Assembly: GCA_051881075.1 (NCBI GenBank)
Contig: JBJEPE010000079.1
Location: 1 to 8,790, forward strand
Direction of reading: 5' to 3'
Length of the DNA: 8,790 bases
Source of the DNA: RUG14223 sp051881075
GTDB taxonomy: Bacteria; Bacillota; Clostridia; Oscillospirales; Acutalibacteraceae
Shown: piece after piece, positions 5,695 to 8,790 of the stretch
Numbering within the stretch: position 1 is the stretch's first letter
Layout of the letters: each line of letters opens with the position of its first letter
Notes under the pieces: model-generated
Databases searched by the model: none
Told to the model about the DNA's origin: nothing
The model's input: the letters and a program-made list of their open reading frames with translations, nothing else
Made by a program: the position numbers and the translations under genes

Positions 5695-6501
5695 ATGCAG
5701 GTGCTGTGCTGTCCGTTATGCAAAGCTCCGCTTATTAAATATGAAAACATATATAAATGTAATAGCAATCATTGCTTTGATATAGCCAAAGAAGGGTATG
5801 TAAATCTTATTATAGGCTCTAAGCCGGGCGACAGTATCGGCGATAATAAGGCTATGGCGAAAAATCGCCAGCTATTTCTCTCTAAGAATTATTACGCCAA
5901 ACTGCGTGATAAGGTCACCGAAACAGTCAAGACATTAACTCCGCAGAACTCGACTATACTTGACATATGCTGCGGTGAGGGCTACTATACAAGTCATCTT
6001 GCTGAAAATATAAGCAACGTCTGCGTTTACGGATTTGATTTATCTAAAGAAATGATACGGCTTGCGGCTAAAAGAAAATCGAAAGCTTGCTTTTTTGTTG
6101 CCAATATGAGCAAAATACCGCTAACAGATGAAAGCATATGCACCTCTACCCATATGTTTGCGCCGTTTCACGAGAAGGAATTTTACAGAATACTGAAAAA
6201 TAATGGGTATCTTATATCTGTAGTACCCGGTGCAAGACATTTGTTTGGACTTAAATCCGCTATTTACAGCTCACCGTATGAAAATGATGAAGCATTGCCG
6301 ATGTATGAGGGATTAAGGCTTACTGACACGGTAGACTTAAAATACGATATCACATTGAAAGGGAATAACGATATACAGTCGTTGTTCAGTATGACACCGT
6401 ACTACTATCACACCGGCCAAGGCGACAGGGACAAGCTACTTGGCATTGATACTCTTACAACTGAGCTTGATTTTAAAATTTTAATTTATCGCAAATCATA
6501 G
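5695..6501 (+). CDS. rlmA: 23S rRNA (guanine-N1)-methyltransferase RlmA
   Basis: 268 residues, matching E. coli RlmA (269) along the whole length. The N-terminal zinc finger has Cys6, Cys9, Cys22 and His26 (CPLC, YKC, NH) followed by the hallmark FDIAKEGYVNLI. Then come the family segment GDNKAMAKNRQLFL (about 49-62), SAM motif I ILDICCGEGYY (88-98), motif II YGFDLSKEMIRLAAKR, and VPGARHLFGLKSAIY. The enzyme methylates N1 of a guanine in helix 35 of 23S rRNA, G745 in the E. coli type or G748 in the Gram-positive type linked to macrolide response. Which one applies here cannot be read from the sequence. Motif I has Cys where E. coli has the first Gly (DIGCGEG). A GGTGG sequence lies 7 bases before the ATG. 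The gene is probably the first of a plus-strand group; no clear terminator separates it from the cyclophilin 59 bases downstream. Confidence 0.93.
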   Translation: MQVLCCPLCKAPLIKYENIYKCNSNHCFDIAKEGYVNLIIGSKPGDSIGDNKAMAKNRQLFLSKNYYAKLRDKVTETVKTLTPQNSTILDICCGEGYYTSHLAENISNVCVYGFDLSKEMIRLAAKRKSKACFFVANMSKIPLTDESICTSTHMFAPFHEKEFYRILKNNGYLISVVPGARHLFGLKSAIYSSPYENDEALPMYEGLRLTDTVDLKYDITLKGNNDIQSLFSMTPYYYHTGQGDRDKLLGIDTLTTELDFKILIYRKS

Positions 6502-6560
6502 TCAGATTTTCTGCCATGCGGCAGTAAACATATATAATAATAAAGAAAGGCTGATAAAAT

Positions 6561-7037
6561 ATGAAAGCAATTATTGAAATGGAAAACGGAAAAAGAATGA
6601 CAGTTGAGCTTTATCCTGAGTATGCTCCTATAACCGTTGAAAACTTCGTAAACCTTGCATCACAGGGCTTTTATGACGGACTTATATTTCACAGAGTTAT
6701 CAAGGGCTTTATGATTCAGGGCGGCGACCCTGAGGGCACAGGCATGGGCGGTCCGGGATATGAGATCAAGGGTGAATTTGAGTCAAACGGCTTTGCAAAC
6801 CCGATAAAGCACACTAGAGGCGTTATCTCTATGGCACGTTCTGCCAGACCTGACTCGGCAGGCTCACAATTCTTCATCATGCACAAGGACGCTACGCACC
6901 TTGACGGACAATATGCCGCATTCGGTAAGATGATAGACGGCTTTGACGCACTCGATGAAATTGCAAAGACAAAAACCGATTATATGGATAGACCGCTGAA
7001 AGAGCAAAGAATAAGATCTATCATAATAACCGAATAA
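6561..7037 (+). CDS. Cyclophilin-type peptidyl-prolyl cis-trans isomerase
   Basis: 158 residues, a single cyclophilin domain with no signal peptide, hence cytoplasmic (PpiB-like). It speeds cis-trans isomerisation of Xaa-Pro bonds during protein folding. The core is intact: FHRVIKGFMIQGGDP (43-57) with catalytic Arg45 and Phe50, Met51 and Gln53 of the active-site pocket; then MARSARPDSAGSQFFI (91-106) and HLDGQYAAFGKMIDG (113-127). His113 occupies the position where human cyclophilin A has Trp, a common change in bacterial members. A purine-rich AGAAAGG sits 10 bases before the ATG, a rather long spacing. Its stop codon overlaps the start of the next gene by one base (TAATG), so the two are translationally coupled. 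Confidence 0.95.
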   Translation: MKAIIEMENGKRMTVELYPEYAPITVENFVNLASQGFYDGLIFHRVIKGFMIQGGDPEGTGMGGPGYEIKGEFESNGFANPIKHTRGVISMARSARPDSAGSQFFIMHKDATHLDGQYAAFGKMIDGFDALDEIAKTKTDYMDRPLKEQRIRSIIITE

Positions 7038-7534
7038 TGGATTACGATACGATTATACATCCGCTTGAGCCTGTTTATTCTGACGATAGCAGGATACTGA
7101 TTTTAGGCACTATGCCGTCACCTAAATCCCGTGAAAACGGATTTTATTATTCACACCCGCAAAATAGGTTTTGGCGTGTTCTTGCTAATATATTTAAAGA
7201 GGATGCACCGTGCACAATAAATGAAAAAACAGATTTTCTGCATAGGCACAGAATAGCGGTTTGGGATGTACTGAAATCATGCGAAATCAAAGGTGCGGCG
7301 GATTCTTCTATAAAAAACGCTGTACCAAACGATATAAGGCCGATCATAGACAAAAGTAATATAAAATTTATATTTACTACGGGAGCTACGGCCTATAATC
7401 TGTATAACAGGCTATGTAAACAGTCGGTGGGCATTGATGCAACACCGCTGCCAAGTACAAGTCCTGCAAATGCACGAATGAGCTTTGAGGCACTTACTGA
7501 GATATATAAGCAGAGCATATTGCCTTGTCTGTAA
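7037..7534 (+). CDS. UDG-superfamily DNA glycosylase, hypoxanthine-DNA glycosylase (HDG) type
   Basis: 165 residues, the usual size for this small family. Motif 1 is LILGTMPSPKSRENGFYYSH (21-40) followed by PQNRFW (41-46), the HPxNRFW pattern that I recognise from the family-6 HDG/DNA-deoxyinosine glycosylases. Asn43 lies in that conserved segment. AVWDVL (74-79) and PLPSTSPANA (137-146) match the later conserved blocks, the second being the DNA-contacting loop. The expected activity is excision of hypoxanthine (deaminated adenine) from DNA to start base-excision repair; some superfamily members remove uracil instead, so the substrate is inferred. The ATG at 7037 overlaps the cyclophilin stop (TAATG) and has no ribosome binding site of its own, so translation depends on the upstream gene. 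A hairpin terminator follows at 7550-7586. Confidence 0.85.
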   Translation: MDYDTIIHPLEPVYSDDSRILILGTMPSPKSRENGFYYSHPQNRFWRVLANIFKEDAPCTINEKTDFLHRHRIAVWDVLKSCEIKGAADSSIKNAVPNDIRPIIDKSNIKFIFTTGATAYNLYNRLCKQSVGIDATPLPSTSPANARMSFEALTEIYKQSILPCL

Positions 7535-7549
7535 ATTAATAATCAATTA

Positions 7550-7586
7550 AAAACCACAGTACGATGATAAAACGTGCTGTGGTTTT
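7550..7586. terminator. Bidirectional hairpin terminator between convergent genes
   Basis: A 14-bp stem with a single T/G pair, AAAACCACAGTACG (7550-7563) against CGTGCTGTGGTTTT (7573-7586), with a 9-base loop. The plus strand exits through TTTTGTTAT and the minus strand through TTTTTAATT. It closes the plus-strand group ending at 7534 and can also end the methyltransferase transcript whose stop codon is at 7649-7651. Confidence 0.87.
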
Positions 7587-7648
7587 GTTATATGTAATCA
7601 AGGGCGCATGAAAGTGGGAACAAATTTCTACTTTCGCACTGTCAGCGT

Positions 7649-8407
7649 TCATTTTCGGGCAACAATCAAATAACGATGAATCGTCCCTTCGATTTTCCCT
7701 TTTTTCTCTATCATTTCTTGCATTTTCAAAAGATGTTCAATGCAATTGTCAACCGAAAAATCCGGGAACTCCCATTCTATTACATGAGCAAACCACACAA
7801 ACGCACCTACATCATAAAATTTAATCGGGCGGTACGCTTCCTCTGCTTGAACAATGTGAAAGCCTGCATCTTCAAAATTTTTACGCTGTTCCACAAGATT
7901 TAAGTGTGGAAATGGTTTTTCTGTTCCAGGCAACACCATTTCAACTAAATCTCTATCGTTATCACTGCCGACCTGCTCTGTAATAAACACGCCATTGCTA
8001 CGCAATAGCCTGTAAATTTCTTGTGCGTTGAAATCTCCATGACGATTGATTATTATATCAAAGATTTCATCTTCAAAAGGAATCGCCGCCGGATTATTAC
8101 ATTCCTTAAAGTTAATACCTAACGGCAAAAGTTTATCATGGCACAGTTTAACATTGGGAGAATACCCCTCCGTTGCTGCTGTTTTAGAATACGGGTGATT
8201 CAAAGAGAGTAAAAACTCGCCACCACCCGTGTCATAATCCATAAGGTTACTGCTGTTTTTAAGGTGATGCCGGACAATACGCTCATAATCCCATGGCAAA
8301 TCGTTCTCTTCCTCATATCTGCCATGAATATGTGAAAAATCCCAACCATGAATGTGCGCGATTTTTTCTTCCTGTTTCCAAATGCTTCTCAAATATTCTT
8401 TATCCAT
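7649..8407 (-). CDS. Class I SAM-dependent methyltransferase, substrate unknown
   Basis: 252 residues with a Rossmann-type methyltransferase fold. Motif I is LMDYDTGGGEFL (55-66) with the Gly-rich SAM loop. The motif II region ATEGYSPNV (78-86) carries the acidic residue expected to bind the SAM ribose. IPFEDEIFDIIINRHGDF (109-126) is the post-motif region with acidic and Asn-Arg-His residues, and IYRLLRSNGVFITEQVG (131-147) is the strand-5 segment. The N-terminal 50 residues and the C-terminal helix are Trp/His-rich and probably cover the active site. This is a widespread unnamed family in Bacillota, often annotated only as methyltransferase, so I give no substrate. The start is supported by AAGGA 10 bases upstream. 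The gene has its own promoter (8495-8523), converges on the glycosylase, and is separated from the GNAT gene upstream. Confidence 0.85.
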   Translation of the reverse strand: MDKEYLRSIWKQEEKIAHIHGWDFSHIHGRYEEENDLPWDYERIVRHHLKNSSNLMDYDTGGGEFLLSLNHPYSKTAATEGYSPNVKLCHDKLLPLGINFKECNNPAAIPFEDEIFDIIINRHGDFNAQEIYRLLRSNGVFITEQVGSDNDRDLVEMVLPGTEKPFPHLNLVEQRKNFEDAGFHIVQAEEAYRPIKFYDVGAFVWFAHVIEWEFPDFSVDNCIEHLLKMQEMIEKKGKIEGTIHRYLIVARK

Positions 8408-8494
8408 AAAACTGCGTTCCTTTTTATATTTCTTTCAAAGCCTCTCTACGACATCCGTCATCATAATACCATTAAACTCTTGTTTATCAGGATA

Positions 8495-8523
8495 ATTATA
8501 TCAAAAAATGATGTTTCTTTCAA
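8495..8523 (-). promoter_or_regulatory. Sigma-A-type promoter of the methyltransferase gene
   Basis: On the minus strand, -35 TTGAAA (8518-8523) and a perfect -10 TATAAT (8495-8500) are separated by 17 bases that include a T-run. The predicted start near 8488 gives a leader of about 80 bases, so the methyltransferase does not depend on the GNAT promoter. Confidence 0.75.
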
Positions 8524-8637
8524 TGAAATCGCACAAAGCTGATTTCTCCATTCCTACAGGGTGGATTTAGTTGAAAAGAAACCAAACGGAACAGAATTGA
8601 GGTAAGAGTAAGTAAAAGTAGTGTGTCAGATCGGTTA

Positions 8638-8655
8638 GACAAATTAGGATTTGTC
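8638..8655. other. Small hairpin just after the GNAT gene
   Basis: GACAAAT (8638-8644) and ATTTGTC (8649-8655) form a perfect 7-bp stem with a 4-base loop, 10 bases after the GNAT stop codon on the minus strand. There is no T-run behind it, so it is at best a weak terminator. Confidence 0.4.
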
Positions 8656-8665
8656 CGTTCAAGTC

Positions 8666-8790
8666 TTATAGTTTCAACTCCATGATTATCTCATCTTCAT
8701 CACGGCTTGTTTCAACAAATCCAAATCCTTCATATAGTTTTTTCGCAGCGTCGTTTCCTTCAATATAGCAAAGAATAACCTTGTTGTATT
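8666..8790 (-). CDS. GNAT-family N-acetyltransferase, C-terminal 40 residues only
   Basis: The gene enters from the right edge and ends at the TAA at 8666-8668. The visible residues read KVILCYIEGNDAAKKLYEGF, then GFVETSRDEDEIIMELKL. The block N-D-A-A-K-K-L-Y-E-G-F-G-F is the classic end of GNAT acetyltransferases (N..A..LYe..GF), where the Asn and Tyr lie near the acetyl-CoA site. The preceding strand (VILCYIE) and the final acidic M-E-L strand fit the fold. The protein transfers an acetyl group from acetyl-CoA to an amine; the substrate cannot be judged from this fragment. It is transcribed in the same direction as the methyltransferase but separated from it by 258 bases with a promoter. 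Confidence 0.8.
   Translation of the reverse strand, partial: YNKVILCYIEGNDAAKKLYEGFGFVETSRDEDEIIMELKL

Larger units (their letters stand above)
8408..8665. other. Intergenic interval between the methyltransferase and the GNAT gene
   Basis: It holds the methyltransferase leader and promoter (8495-8523) and a small hairpin after the GNAT stop (8638-8655). No complete gene is visible. A plus-strand open frame from 8575 to 8685 has no ATG and overlaps the end of the GNAT gene, so it is not called. Confidence 0.6.

Noticed and set aside
6505..6540. Promoter or terminator between rlmA and the cyclophilin gene (TATAAT at 6533-6538; CTGCC/GGCAG hairpin at 6511-6524)
   Set aside because: There is no acceptable -35 at 16-18 bases, and the hairpin has only a 5-bp stem without a T-run. 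Read-through from rlmA seems more likely, but this is unsettled.
7600..7648. Hairpin GAAAGT/ACTTTC after the methyltransferase gene as its terminator
   Set aside because: The stem is short and mismatched with no T-run; the 7550-7586 hairpin is a much better terminator for this strand.
8575..8685. Plus-strand open frame encoding a helix-turn-helix-looking stretch (VRVSKSSVSDRLDKLGFVR)
   Set aside because: It has no ATG, follows a stop codon, overlaps the end of the GNAT gene on the other strand, and contains the 8638-8655 hairpin; probably chance.

Overview
The window looks like a low-GC member of the Bacillota, most likely an anaerobic gut-type Clostridia (Ruminococcaceae/Lachnospiraceae-like). 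This rests on the AT-rich coding, strong AGGAGG-type ribosome binding sites, sigma-A-like promoters, and protein types: a secreted NlpC/P60 protein with several peptidoglycan-binding repeats, a small clostridial S26 peptidase and a Gram-positive-like RlmA. The taxonomy is inferred from protein style only.

Layout. (1) 1-1242, plus strand: the C-terminal part of a large repeat protein resembling the sensor end of STAND/NACHT ATPases, with four 120-bp coding tandem repeats. It is probably cut off from its N-terminal part. (2) 1290-2555, minus: enolase, insulated by a hairpin terminator on each side. (3) 2556-3011: no gene, but two hairpins that probably form the 3' end of the next transcript. 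(4) 3012-4850, minus: a secreted, membrane-anchored NlpC/P60 cell-wall hydrolase with four peptidoglycan-binding domains. It has its own promoter and a direct repeat matching the WalR box consensus at the predicted transcription start. (5) 5081-5551, minus: an S26 (signal-peptidase-like) protein with its own terminator. (6) 5695-7534, plus: rlmA (23S rRNA methyltransferase), a cytoplasmic cyclophilin, and a hypoxanthine/uracil-DNA glycosylase-like protein. The last two overlap by one base. (7) 7649-8407, minus: a class I SAM-dependent methyltransferase with its own promoter. (8) 8666-8790, minus: the C-terminal 40 residues of a GNAT acetyltransferase that runs off the window.

How the genes fit together. 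Most of the window is housekeeping: glycolysis, rRNA modification, protein folding, DNA repair and cell-wall turnover. Genes are in short units with clear promoters and terminators. The S26 peptidase and the cell-wall hydrolase are adjacent and co-directional, but a strong terminator and a separate promoter argue against one operon. The AT-richer repeat protein at the left edge is the accessory-looking part and the best candidate for something unusual, but only its C-terminal portion is visible. I found no CRISPR array, tRNA, rRNA, transposase or phage gene.
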